A DNA stretch of 64,000 nucleotides from JAAUUJ01 sp964392245 (lineage in GTDB: Bacteria > Cyanobacteriota > Cyanobacteriia > Thermostichales > Thermostichaceae): assembly GCA_964392245.1 (NCBI GenBank), contig CAYMOX010000003.1, positions 68,927-132,926 of the forward strand, written 5' to 3'. Under the pieces are notes generated by a model. The model had not been told where the DNA came from and made no database searches. It worked only from the letters and a program-made list of their open reading frames with translations. The translations under genes were made by a program, and so were the position numbers. Below, piece after piece: positions 45,276 to 53,056 of the stretch. Position 1 is the first letter of the stretch. Every line of letters begins with the position of its first letter.

Positions 45276-46539
45276 GTTTGAGCATCTTTCCCCCGATCAT
45301 ATCGATCTTCTGGAAACCCACACCAATTGGTGGACCCAGATTGGTCTTTCCGTGCGAACAGATCGCCTGAAGGCGGAACGTGCGATTCGGCAGGTGTACC
45401 GGGATGCAGGTCTGGCAGAACCGATTCATTTTATCTGGGCCAGGGATCCCGTCGAAGCCACCCTTGCTCTCTGGAAGCGCACGTCCCATACTCGCTCCCT
45501 GCAGGGGGATCCTGCCGAGGATCTGTTTCACCAGAACACTCTGAAGCAGCACATCACTCAAACGCTGCTGGCCCAGGTACAAGAGCCCCTCCAGCGTCAG
45601 GTGTCTGCCAATGTTCTGCAGTGGGTGAGACGCCATCTGGAAAGCCATCTTCAAGATCGGGTGGTGCGCACCTGGTTGCCGGTATGGAATCAGGTGAGAC
45701 AGGACCTGCATCAATCTGCTCGACGGGAGACGCTTGCGCGGGCCCAGACCCATTTCTGGCAGCCGATCTGGGAGCAGTCCTGGCAGGATCAGCGCCACCA
45801 TTGGGGCACCTGGTTACTGGAACAAACTGGAGGATTGCTCTGGCAGGGGTTACAGGATCAGCCCTGGATCCAGGAGCTGGAGGATGGCTGGTTAACGCTG
45901 TGGTTGCAGTTAAGTGAACATCTCTACGACCTGGCTTTTCGAGCGGAAGATGTCCTCTGGCTCAGCCCCTATAGTTATCTGCAGGAGGTGGCAGGACTGG
46001 ATCTGCAGCCCCTGGATGGACTCCTATCTGCCTGTCAGTATTGTGGCTGCTGGTGGCCCTCCCATTACTGGGTAATCGTCTGTCCTAAACCCAGTCTGCT
46101 GCGCTTTGATCCGGCAGGACGATTGCATGCCGAAGGACGACCCGCAGTTGCGTTTCACGATTCAGATTTTGAAGTCTTTGCCTGGCATGGGGTGAATATT
46201 CCTCCTCGCTATGGTCAGATCTCCTCAGAACACTGGTCGGTGCAGTGGCTGTTGCAGGAACGCAATGCGGAGTTACGGCGGGTGCTGTTGCAGGGGATCG
46301 GATATGGGCGTCTGGTGCAAGAACTGAATCCCCAGATCCTAGATACTTGGCGGGAATATCAGTTGTTGCGAATCCCTCAGGAGATTGATGTCGAACCCAT
46401 TCATCTTCTGAAAATGATCTGCCCCAGCACTCAATACGTGCACATTTTACGGGTTCCCCCTCACCTAGAAACCGCTCGTCAGGCCGTGCAATGGTGTAAC
46501 TGGGATGTGGATCCGGTCTATTTTGAACGGGAAACCTGA
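45262..46539 (+). CDS. DUF6745-family protein
   Basis: 425 residues from the ATG at 45262, overlapping its partner by 14 bases. The N-terminal block WWTQIGLSVRTDRLKAERAI then VYRDAGLAEPIHFIWARDPV, and the C-terminal WHGVNIPPRYGQISSEHW followed by ERNAELRRVLLQGIGYGRLV, match the DUF6745 pattern. The middle (about 100-215) is rich in Trp, Gln and His and helical. A CQYCGCWW segment near residue 255 might bind metal. No enzyme motif is clear. The family is often found with a small His-rich neighbour, as here, but remains uncharacterised as far as I know. It is convergent with the DUF192 gene. Confidence 0.75.
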   Translation: MSQIRFEHLSPDHIDLLETHTNWWTQIGLSVRTDRLKAERAIRQVYRDAGLAEPIHFIWARDPVEATLALWKRTSHTRSLQGDPAEDLFHQNTLKQHITQTLLAQVQEPLQRQVSANVLQWVRRHLESHLQDRVVRTWLPVWNQVRQDLHQSARRETLARAQTHFWQPIWEQSWQDQRHHWGTWLLEQTGGLLWQGLQDQPWIQELEDGWLTLWLQLSEHLYDLAFRAEDVLWLSPYSYLQEVAGLDLQPLDGLLSACQYCGCWWPSHYWVIVCPKPSLLRFDPAGRLHAEGRPAVAFHDSDFEVFAWHGVNIPPRYGQISSEHWSVQWLLQERNAELRRVLLQGIGYGRLVQELNPQILDTWREYQLLRIPQEIDVEPIHLLKMICPSTQYVHILRVPPHLETARQAVQWCNWDVDPVYFERET

Positions 46540-46551
46540 CCCTGAAGCGGA

Positions 46552-47361
46552 TCAACAGGGCAATCGGATCAAGCTGATCCGGTCTCCCTCCCGTAATCCC
46601 TTTGCAGAAGCGGTGCCCCCCAGCAGCTCCAGGACATGATCTACAGGTTGGTTTGCGGGTGGGGTATAAAGCGGGCAGGGGGAGAGGGAACAGGGGGGTG
46701 TATTGGCTGCAATGGAGATCACCTCTCCCCGATCCACAAAAATCACATCCAGATCCACCAGCACATCACTCGTGACAATCGCCACCGATCGTCGGGGGAC
46801 AAGGGGAAATACCATCCCCTCATCAGAAGCCAGATCATCCCGAAACTTCAGCCCTGTCTGTTGTTGCTCTGGGGTGAGGGCAACCTCCAGAAAAAAGCGG
46901 GTGTTCCCGATCCGGGTTTCGGCGGTCACAGGCAGGAACTGCCCCCCTGCAGGAGGAGACTGGATCTGCTCTGCTTGAAAGAATCGGGGCGTGGATCGCG
47001 ATCCTCGGATTTTCACGATCTCACCCTGGGCTGGAGTGGAGAGTAAATCTGTCTGTTCCGAGACCCTGACGAACTGCCGGATCGGGCAATCCAATCTTGC
47101 TGAACGAAGCAGCCAGAACCCCTGCAGAGACTCCGAAGCTGGCCGGAATAAAACCGATCCCACCAATGGCACTGACACTGCTGTCGTTTCCAGAGAGGTT
47201 GTGGACAACATCTCAAGAGGCTCAGTCTCTACACCTAGATTCAGTCTTGGATCAGGGGCAACGGCTGTCAGAGAGGGCGCTGGAGAACAGGCACAGCTGA
47301 ACAGGATCAGACCAATCAACAGCAAGGAGATCAGCCATCCTTGAGGTGCAATCCGGATCAT
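46552..47361 (-). CDS. DUF192 domain lipoprotein
   Basis: 269 residues from the ATG at 47361. A membrane-spanning signal is followed by SCAC with two Cys (23 and 25), a likely lipobox. Residues 30-140 are a low-complexity linker plus a small beta domain. The DUF192 domain, from about residue 150, has FFLEVALTPEQQQTGLKFR, then DEGMVFPLVPR, but the usual MWMKNT motif is replaced by SVAIVTSDVLVDLDVIFVD. The domain is widespread, and its role is unclear. The altered core suggests a divergent subfamily. It begins one base after the sulfotransferase stop, so it belongs to that transcript. Confidence 0.8.
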   Translation of the reverse strand: MIRIAPQGWLISLLLIGLILFSCACSPAPSLTAVAPDPRLNLGVETEPLEMLSTTSLETTAVSVPLVGSVLFRPASESLQGFWLLRSARLDCPIRQFVRVSEQTDLLSTPAQGEIVKIRGSRSTPRFFQAEQIQSPPAGGQFLPVTAETRIGNTRFFLEVALTPEQQQTGLKFRDDLASDEGMVFPLVPRRSVAIVTSDVLVDLDVIFVDRGEVISIAANTPPCSLSPCPLYTPPANQPVDHVLELLGGTASAKGLREGDRISLIRLPC

Positions 47362-47362
47362 C

Positions 47363-48238
47363 CTATTGCCTCCCCTGTGGTCTCTTCTTCTCGATCCCAT
47401 CAAATGTATAGCCCAGGAGAACAATATCCTGTTGATACACCCGTTCTACAATGTGGATCATTTCTTTGCTGTAATACTGTCGATAGTCTTTCTCCCGGTG
47501 GATCGTTTGATTTCTGGTTTTCAAGGGTTGCCCAATCCCGAGCTTGCCACGAATATACTCGTAATCCTGATCAATAGTCTCCAGATATCCAATAAAATCA
47601 ATGGCTAATCGTGCCTGGTGTGTACACAGAAACTCCGTTTGAGGTCGGAAGTGCAACCCCGATTGAATATTGTCCAGATTCACCCATTGGGTAACAAATT
47701 CAGGAAATGTTGCATAAGAAGAGAGATAGGTTTCTGCCCACTCCTGATCCTCCTGATTTCTGCCTCCCTGTTTGAGATAGAGATAGGCGGAGAGAAGCCG
47801 ATCCCAGGGGTTACGGACAAAGGCAAATTTAAAAAATGAATTGAATTCTTTCTGGGAAAAGCACAACTGATAATCTGCAATTGTTCGATGATCCCCCGCT
47901 TTTCGACCGTAGAGGCCGTAGACAGCCGAGGTTCCTGCGGCCTTCGGGACATGCACAAAAATTGATTTCGTTTGGAGAAACGGGATCAGAGATGAAACAT
48001 CACGATTTTCAGGATCAGTCTCACGCAGGTTGTGGATGTGGCGGCGGCGATCTGGAGATAGATTGACAAACACCGATCGGCGCAACTCATGGGGTAGATT
48101 CCAAAACAAGGGGGAGCTTAGCAAGGGCGTTGGTAATCTGCCCACTTCGTAATGCAATCCTCGATATCGTTTTTCACGAGTGCTGATCTTCATAAGTTTC
48201 GTATTTAACCACAAGAAATGAACGGGTTGAGCTGGCAT
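47363..48238 (-). CDS. Sulfotransferase family 2 (carbohydrate type)
   Basis: 291 residues; an ATG 15 codons downstream (48193) is an equally plausible start, as neither has a good ribosome site. The PAPS motifs are clear: SIFVHVPKAAGTSAVYGLYG near 93-112 and FKFAFVRNPWDRLLSAYLYL near 138-157, plus IDFIGYLETIDQDYEYIRG. It matches the Sulfotransfer_2 group (chondroitin or heparan type) that sulfates sugars or sugar chains. The gene is AT-rich compared with its neighbours. It lies 9 kb beyond the polysaccharide locus and could act on the same polymer. The downstream lipoprotein gene starts one base after its stop. Confidence 0.88.
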   Translation of the reverse strand: MPAQPVHFLWLNTKLMKISTREKRYRGLHYEVGRLPTPLLSSPLFWNLPHELRRSVFVNLSPDRRRHIHNLRETDPENRDVSSLIPFLQTKSIFVHVPKAAGTSAVYGLYGRKAGDHRTIADYQLCFSQKEFNSFFKFAFVRNPWDRLLSAYLYLKQGGRNQEDQEWAETYLSSYATFPEFVTQWVNLDNIQSGLHFRPQTEFLCTHQARLAIDFIGYLETIDQDYEYIRGKLGIGQPLKTRNQTIHREKDYRQYYSKEMIHIVERVYQQDIVLLGYTFDGIEKKRPQGRQ

Positions 48239-48386
48239 TTGCAGGGTAGAGGTTGCACACCAGATCCGTCAAGATGAGTAAATAGGATACCCTGGTTTTC
48301 ACTGAGATATTGAAGTCGATCCTGTTTCAAGCATGTCAACTACTATTAGATTTTGGGATGGCATGGCTACCCAGGCGCTCAGTAAA

Positions 48387-48403
48387 GGGAGCGGAGAACT
48401 CCC
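48387..48403 (+). other. Hairpin GGGAG-CGGAGAA-CTCCC in the leader of the zinc peptidase gene
   Basis: A perfect 5-base GC-rich stem with a 7-base loop lies 96 bases before the peptidase start, in a 260-base divergent gap. It may be part of a structured 5' leader. It does not fit a riboswitch consensus that I can recall, so only the structure is claimed. Confidence 0.25.
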
Positions 48404-48498
48404 AGATCGGGCACGGCAATCCACACCCTGATCAATCAATCGCCCTTTTATAATTCGAATAGTTGTGTGTAGTATCTCTTACGTTAGGGATTGACTGC

Positions 48499-49179
48499 AT
48501 GTTTTTTCACCCCACTTACCTAATTGTGATCCCGGGCATCCTGTTGATGCTCTGGGCTCAAAATCGTGTCCAGGGAACCTATCAGCGGTATGCTCAGATC
48601 CCCTCCACCTTAGGGATGACCGGAGAGGATGTGGCCCGCACGATTCTGCGTCGTATGGGAGTCCATGACGTTCGTGTCGAGCCTGTACGGGGTCAATTAA
48701 CGGATCACTATGATCCCAGTACCCGCACCGTACGCCTCTCGGAAGGGATTTTCAACTCTCGCTCTCTTGCTGCTGCAGCGGTAGCGGCTCATGAATGTGG
48801 ACATGTGCTACAGGATGTGCAGGGCTACAGCTTGATGAACCTGCGATCCACGCTGGTGCCTGTGGCAGGATTCGGGGCGAATTTCGGACCCATGCTGGTT
48901 CTGGCTGGCCTATTCCTGGGGAGCAGTAGTGTTCTGGTTCCCCTCGGGATCGTTCTGTTTGCAGCTGCCATTCTCTTTCACATTGTGACCCTGCCCGTTG
49001 AGTTCGACGCTTCCAATCGTGCCCTCCGACTCATCGATGAGTTAGGGATCTTGCAGGGACAGGAGCATGAAGGCGCAAAAGCTGTTCTCAATGCTGCCGC
49101 CTGGACCTATGTGGCCACGGCTGTGGTGGCTGTGCTGCAACTCCTGCAGTACCTGATTCTGGCTCGACGGAATGACTGA
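48499..49179 (+). CDS. Membrane zinc metallopeptidase (YugP family)
   Basis: 226 residues from the ATG at 48499. The N-terminal helix YLIVIPGILLMLWAQNRVQG is followed by GMTGEDVARTILRRMGVHDV and VRLSEGIFNSRSLAAAAVAA, then the active site HECGHVLQ (zinc HExxH near residue 97). Two further helices and VEFDASNRALRLIDELGIL, with the third ligand region, complete the neutral zinc metallopeptidase_2 pattern. It is an integral inner-membrane protease of unknown substrate. The stop overlaps the rsmB start by 8 bases. Confidence 0.9.
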   Translation: MFFHPTYLIVIPGILLMLWAQNRVQGTYQRYAQIPSTLGMTGEDVARTILRRMGVHDVRVEPVRGQLTDHYDPSTRTVRLSEGIFNSRSLAAAAVAAHECGHVLQDVQGYSLMNLRSTLVPVAGFGANFGPMLVLAGLFLGSSSVLVPLGIVLFAAAILFHIVTLPVEFDASNRALRLIDELGILQGQEHEGAKAVLNAAAWTYVATAVVAVLQLLQYLILARRND

Positions 49180-50536
49180 TCGGCAGAATCCTGCTTCTGG
49201 TTCGCTGGCGGGTTCACTACGGGCTCGCCAGTTAGCTTTTTTAGCCCTGCGTCAGATGGATCAGCGGGATACCTACGCCAATTTGGCCCTGGAAAGGATT
49301 CTCAAACATGCCAATCAACCCGGTGAAAAAAATCTAGCGACAGAGCTGGTCTATGGGATTACCCGCCGTTGCCGCACCCTGGATGCTCTGATTACCCGCT
49401 TCTCCAACCGTTCTGCGGAAGAACAACCTCCGGATCTGCGCCGCATCTTACAGTTGGGCTTCTATCAGCTCTGCTTTATGGATAAGATCCCGGCTGCTGT
49501 TGCCATCGATAGCAGTGTGGAACTGGCGCGTAGCAATCGGTTAGGCCAACTCACTCGGGTGGTGAATGGCATTCTCAGGGCCTACTGGCGTGAACAGGCC
49601 AAGGAGCCTCATGATCGGATCACCCTGCAACTGCAGGACCTGAAGCCCCAAGCACAACTGGCTATCCAGGAGAGTTTTCCAGATTGGTTAGTGGATCTGT
49701 GGTGGGAGCAACTGGGAGAAGCAGGGGCCAGGGATCTGTGTCGGTGGATGAATCGCGTGCCCACGGTTGATCTCAGGGTGAATGTGCTCAAGATCTCCAG
49801 AGCGGTCCTCCAGGCAACACTGGAAGAAGCCGGAATCATAACCCAGGTCATTGCGGGGACCCCTTCCGGGTTGCGCTTTACAGAGCACGTTGGGGATCTG
49901 CAGAAGCTTCCAGGATATAGAGAGGGATGGTGGTCAGTACAGGATGCCAGTGCTCAACAGGTGTCTTTACTTCTGGATCCACAACCGGGCGAAACGGTTA
50001 TTGACTGTTGTGCTGCCCCGGGAGGCAAGACCACTCACATCGCTGAACTCATGCAGGATCACGGACAGATCTGGGCCTTTGACCGCCATGCCGGACGTCT
50101 ACAACGGGTTAAGCACAATGTAGAACGACTGGGCTTAACCTCAATTCACATCAAAGCCCTTGATCTGCTGAATTTTCCTGAAGATCCCGATCTCCCTGGA
50201 CAACGGGGTGCGGATCGAGTGCTGCTGGATGCTCCCTGTTCTGGTCTGGGGACTCTTCATCGTCATGCCGATGCCCGTTGGCGACAAACTCCGGAACGCG
50301 TCACCGAATTGGTGGAACTGCAGGCTCAACTTCTGGATCGGGCCTCACAATGGGTAAAACCAGGGGGGATCCTGGTGTACTCCACCTGTACGCTCCATCC
50401 TCTAGAAAACGAGGCTCAGATTCAAGCTTTTCTGCAGCGTTCCCCTGAATGGCAATTGATGGAGGATCCGGTGTTGATCTGGCCTCATCTGGCGGATCAG
50501 GATGGATTTTTTATGGCAAAGCTTCAGTATCAATAA
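49172..50536 (+). CDS. rsmB: 16S rRNA (cytosine-967-C5)-methyltransferase RsmB
   Basis: 454 residues. The N-terminal NusB-like RNA-binding domain occupies about 15-150 (RQLAFLALRQMDQRDTYANL, LVYGITRRCRTLDALI). The methyltransferase domain has DCCAAPGGKTTHIAELM (SAM site), LLDAPCSGLGTLHRH near 352 with one catalytic Cys, and VYSTCTLHPLENE near 401 with the nucleophile Cys. It methylates C967 of 16S rRNA. The start overlaps the zinc peptidase gene by eight bases. The protein ends DQDGFFMAKLQYQ, the normal family terminus. No sign of truncation. Confidence 0.95.
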   Translation: MTDRQNPASGSLAGSLRARQLAFLALRQMDQRDTYANLALERILKHANQPGEKNLATELVYGITRRCRTLDALITRFSNRSAEEQPPDLRRILQLGFYQLCFMDKIPAAVAIDSSVELARSNRLGQLTRVVNGILRAYWREQAKEPHDRITLQLQDLKPQAQLAIQESFPDWLVDLWWEQLGEAGARDLCRWMNRVPTVDLRVNVLKISRAVLQATLEEAGIITQVIAGTPSGLRFTEHVGDLQKLPGYREGWWSVQDASAQQVSLLLDPQPGETVIDCCAAPGGKTTHIAELMQDHGQIWAFDRHAGRLQRVKHNVERLGLTSIHIKALDLLNFPEDPDLPGQRGADRVLLDAPCSGLGTLHRHADARWRQTPERVTELVELQAQLLDRASQWVKPGGILVYSTCTLHPLENEAQIQAFLQRSPEWQLMEDPVLIWPHLADQDGFFMAKLQYQ

Positions 50537-50547
50537 TGTGATCCTTG

Positions 50548-50826
50548 TTAGTTAAATCCTCTTGTGTAAGCAGACTGGTGAGTTTGGACATTCACTGAGG
50601 ATTGCTTGCGATCGAAAGTGATCGGCTTTGGTGGAAATTTGTTTTCTGCAACCGCTGATTCTAGAAGGAGCTCGATAACCTCATGGGCATTTTTGAGAGC
50701 TTCCTCATGCGTCTCGCCATGGGTAACGGGTTGCAGAACGTTCTCGAATTCGGGCAGGAAGACGACATAGCATTGATCCTCATCAGACCACTGGATCACG
50801 ATAGTGTATTTACTTTTCTGGCTCAT
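50548..50826 (-). CDS. hicB: HicB-type antitoxin
   Basis: 92 residues. YTIVIQWSDEDQCYVVFLPE then FENVLQPVTHGETHEEALKN and AHEVIELLLESA are the HicB RNase-H-like fold. The C-terminal part KPITFDRKQSSVNVQTHQSA is short and does not form a full ribbon-helix-helix. HicB normally neutralises the HicA mRNA-cleaving toxin and represses the operon. The partner upstream is broken by a stop codon, so the antitoxin may be a leftover or still serve as a solitary regulator. The ATG overlaps the old hicA end by 17 bases. Confidence 0.88.
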   Translation of the reverse strand: MSQKSKYTIVIQWSDEDQCYVVFLPEFENVLQPVTHGETHEEALKNAHEVIELLLESAVAENKFPPKPITFDRKQSSVNVQTHQSAYTRGFN

Positions 50827-51043
50827 TGGTTTCCTCCTGACGGATCTGCTCTAGCTGTGCAAGGGATTTGTTAACTTGGGCTTCAAGGTAGGGCTTGGCG
50901 TCGCTTCCATCTTTACCTGCGATGATGATTGCGTTGGGCAGAAGCGGGTGGATCTACTTGGTATGGTTCCCTTTGGCTGTTTTCCAGGTAAATCCTGCTT
51001 TGAGTAGCACGGCCTTGAGTTCTCGAATCTTCTTGGGCATCAT
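50810..51043 (-). pseudogene. hicA: HicA toxin gene interrupted by one in-frame TAG
   Basis: Reading from the ATG at 51043, behind a GGAGG ribosome site, gives MMPKKIRELKAVLLKAGF then TWKTAKGNHTK, then TAG at 50956-50954, then IHPLLPNAIIIAGKDGSDAK and on to the natural stop inside hicB. The frame is intact on both sides: 78 codons in all. Relatives, as I recall, have a Trp (TGG) where the TAG is, so one G-to-A change explains the break. The toxin His27 precedes the stop. Only a 29-residue peptide is expected, which should not fold. A sequencing error is the alternative. Confidence 0.85.
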
Positions 51044-51107
51044 GCCTCCAAAACCACCTTACCTGTCGTTATGCTTGAAGAATCGAGGCAACATTCTAGT
51101 TTAGTGT

Positions 51108-51731
51108 ATGACTGCATTGACCCAGGTGATCACCAAAGCAATGACTCTTGCTGAGTTCCTGGACTGGAAACCCGAGGGCAAACGATATGAGTTAAGGAAT
51201 GGAGTTGTTGTTGAAAAGCAACCCACAGGACAGCATGAGGCGATTGGGGGCTTCCTGGCAATGGAGTTGCTTCTGGAGATCCGGCGACTCAACCTCAGAT
51301 ACTTTCTACCCAAGCAAGCATTGATCCGACCTGAGAACAAAGAGACTGGATATTTGCCAGATGTCCTCATCGTGGATCGTGATGGGCTTGAACAAGAACC
51401 ATTATGGGAAAGATCTTCGACTCTAAATTATGGTGGATCAATTCCTTTAGTCATCGAAATTGCAAGTCGTAATTGGAGGGATGATTATGGTCATAAGTTA
51501 GCTGACTATGAGTCCATGCAAATAAGGGAGTACTGGATCGTCGACTATTTGGGCTTGGGTGGACATCGCTATATTGGAACTCCCAAACGACCAACGATCT
51601 CAATTTACTATCTGGAAGAAGAAGAATATCGAGTTGAAAAATTTCAAGGTGATGATCAAATTTGCTCCGTGATCTTTCCAAGCCTATCTTTAACTGCACA
51701 GCAGATTTTTGAGGCTGGCATAGGGTCTTGA
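51108..51731 (+). CDS. Uma2 family endonuclease (DUF820)
   Basis: 207 residues with the Uma2 nuclease core. MTLAEFLDWKPEGKRYELRN is the N-terminal block. YLPDVLIVDRDGL and IPLVIEIASRNWRDDYGHKL, then ADYESMQIREYWIVDYLG, give the PD-(D/E)XK Asp, Glu and Lys. The family is greatly expanded in cyanobacteria, often near mobile elements; its biological role is not established. It is divergent from hicA/hicB and co-directional with the DUF4253 gene. The start is an isolated ATG without a strong ribosome site. Confidence 0.9.
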   Translation: MTALTQVITKAMTLAEFLDWKPEGKRYELRNGVVVEKQPTGQHEAIGGFLAMELLLEIRRLNLRYFLPKQALIRPENKETGYLPDVLIVDRDGLEQEPLWERSSTLNYGGSIPLVIEIASRNWRDDYGHKLADYESMQIREYWIVDYLGLGGHRYIGTPKRPTISIYYLEEEEYRVEKFQGDDQICSVIFPSLSLTAQQIFEAGIGS

Positions 51732-51906
51732 TCCTTAAGTTAATCCAGTCTACAAGGGAAGCCATCACCTGATGCAACTGGGGCTTGGATCCAGATGAGT
51801 TTGAGATCGAGACTTGATGCTGATAGGAATTCTTGCTACCTTTTGCTGATGATTCTTTTCTGACTAGCATTGATGGAGCTTGCGCCGTATTTCTACCTCA
51901 ATTACC

Positions 51907-52839
51907 ATGATCAACACATTACAAGAACTTAAAGATTTACTTGCCAACACCTTTCTAGCGGATCGTCAAATGGCAGAGATCCCCATCCTTGACACCTCTG
52001 AGAAGGCATTTGCTGTCCAGATCTCCAGCTCGGAAGTAGAGACTGCCTGGAAGGTTGCTCGTGATCTACTTCCTCAAACCGAAAGATGGCCTATTGTTTC
52101 TATCTTTTGGCTGGATAACCTCTCATCCAGTTGGGAAGAGCAACTTTTGGATCAAGACTACTTCTCACGCAATGAGTTTCATTTAGCACCTAATCCATCA
52201 GACGTCTCACCTGCAGGCCTTATTTCTGCATCGGAGCAAGTGGATCCGGCTCAAATGCTTCGAGAACTCTGGACAAAAAGAGATGGGTATACCCCTGACT
52301 TAGAAGAAGTTCTGACCTTTGAGCTGGAAGAAACATCGCGGTGCTACGGAAATGCTCCAACCATTGAAGACATACAAAATGCAACAATCAACGGGGAGCG
52401 AATTAAGACTCGAAGTCAACTGGAGAGATGGCTCTTTGATTGGGAAACTCAGCAACCAGGGGACGGCAAACCTGAGTTGGCAAGACAGGAATGGTTTACC
52501 CAGGATCCTTCCGTTCTCCTCTTCCTTCCCACAAGTAACTCTTGGGAAACCCTAGCTTATATCAACTGGTTCGGAACTCAAGATTACGGATCGGAGTACT
52601 ACATTGCGCTAGGAAGAAAATGGGCTGAACGATACGGCGCAGAGTTAGTAGCCCATTATGGAACCATGCTTGAATACTTTGTGTCCAATCCGCCAACGAC
52701 CCTTGAAGATGCTTGGGAGCTGGCAAATGAGCAAGATCTGGTGGCTCCCTGTACCTTGTTACTTCCAGGGATCAGCGTTCGGCATCATGCTCGGGGACTA
52801 CTAAATGATGATCGTTGGTTTCTGCATGAGCGGCCATAG
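51907..52839 (+). CDS. DUF4253 domain protein
   Basis: 310 residues from the ATG at 51907. The C-terminal DUF4253 module has YYIALGRKWAERYGAELVAH, then MLEYFVSNPPTTLEDAWELA and EQDLVAPCTLLLPGISVRHH, ending in the typical WFLHERP where WFFWWD is usual. The N-terminal 190 residues are less conserved, with SFPL-like beta strands and a VARDLLPQTERWPIVSIFWL segment shared with other members. No catalytic motif is clear. The family is common in actinobacteria and cyanobacteria and functionally unknown; association with polymorphic toxins or immunity has been suggested for similar domains. It sits in an accessory patch with hicAB and Uma2. Confidence 0.75.
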   Translation: MINTLQELKDLLANTFLADRQMAEIPILDTSEKAFAVQISSSEVETAWKVARDLLPQTERWPIVSIFWLDNLSSSWEEQLLDQDYFSRNEFHLAPNPSDVSPAGLISASEQVDPAQMLRELWTKRDGYTPDLEEVLTFELEETSRCYGNAPTIEDIQNATINGERIKTRSQLERWLFDWETQQPGDGKPELARQEWFTQDPSVLLFLPTSNSWETLAYINWFGTQDYGSEYYIALGRKWAERYGAELVAHYGTMLEYFVSNPPTTLEDAWELANEQDLVAPCTLLLPGISVRHHARGLLNDDRWFLHERP

Positions 52840-53056
52840 CAAGCAGGAACATGTTACTCAGTCACGGTGATCCGGGTCAATCAGAGGCATGTCCCGATCT
52901 GGAAATGGATGATTTGAACTCCAATGCAATCCTTGATCATCATCCACTGAATCTTGTTGGAGAGATCAAACCTGATCAGGACTTGTCTGCCATGATTTCT
53001 GAACCCAAGATCCCAGCAGTCCCGTAGGATAGCAATAACTGTTGCGAAATTGAACA

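Noticed and set aside
48370..48430. Cyclic-di-AMP (ydaO-type) riboswitch before the zinc peptidase
   Set aside because: A GGAG hairpin is present, but the other conserved blocks of that riboswitch could not be found.
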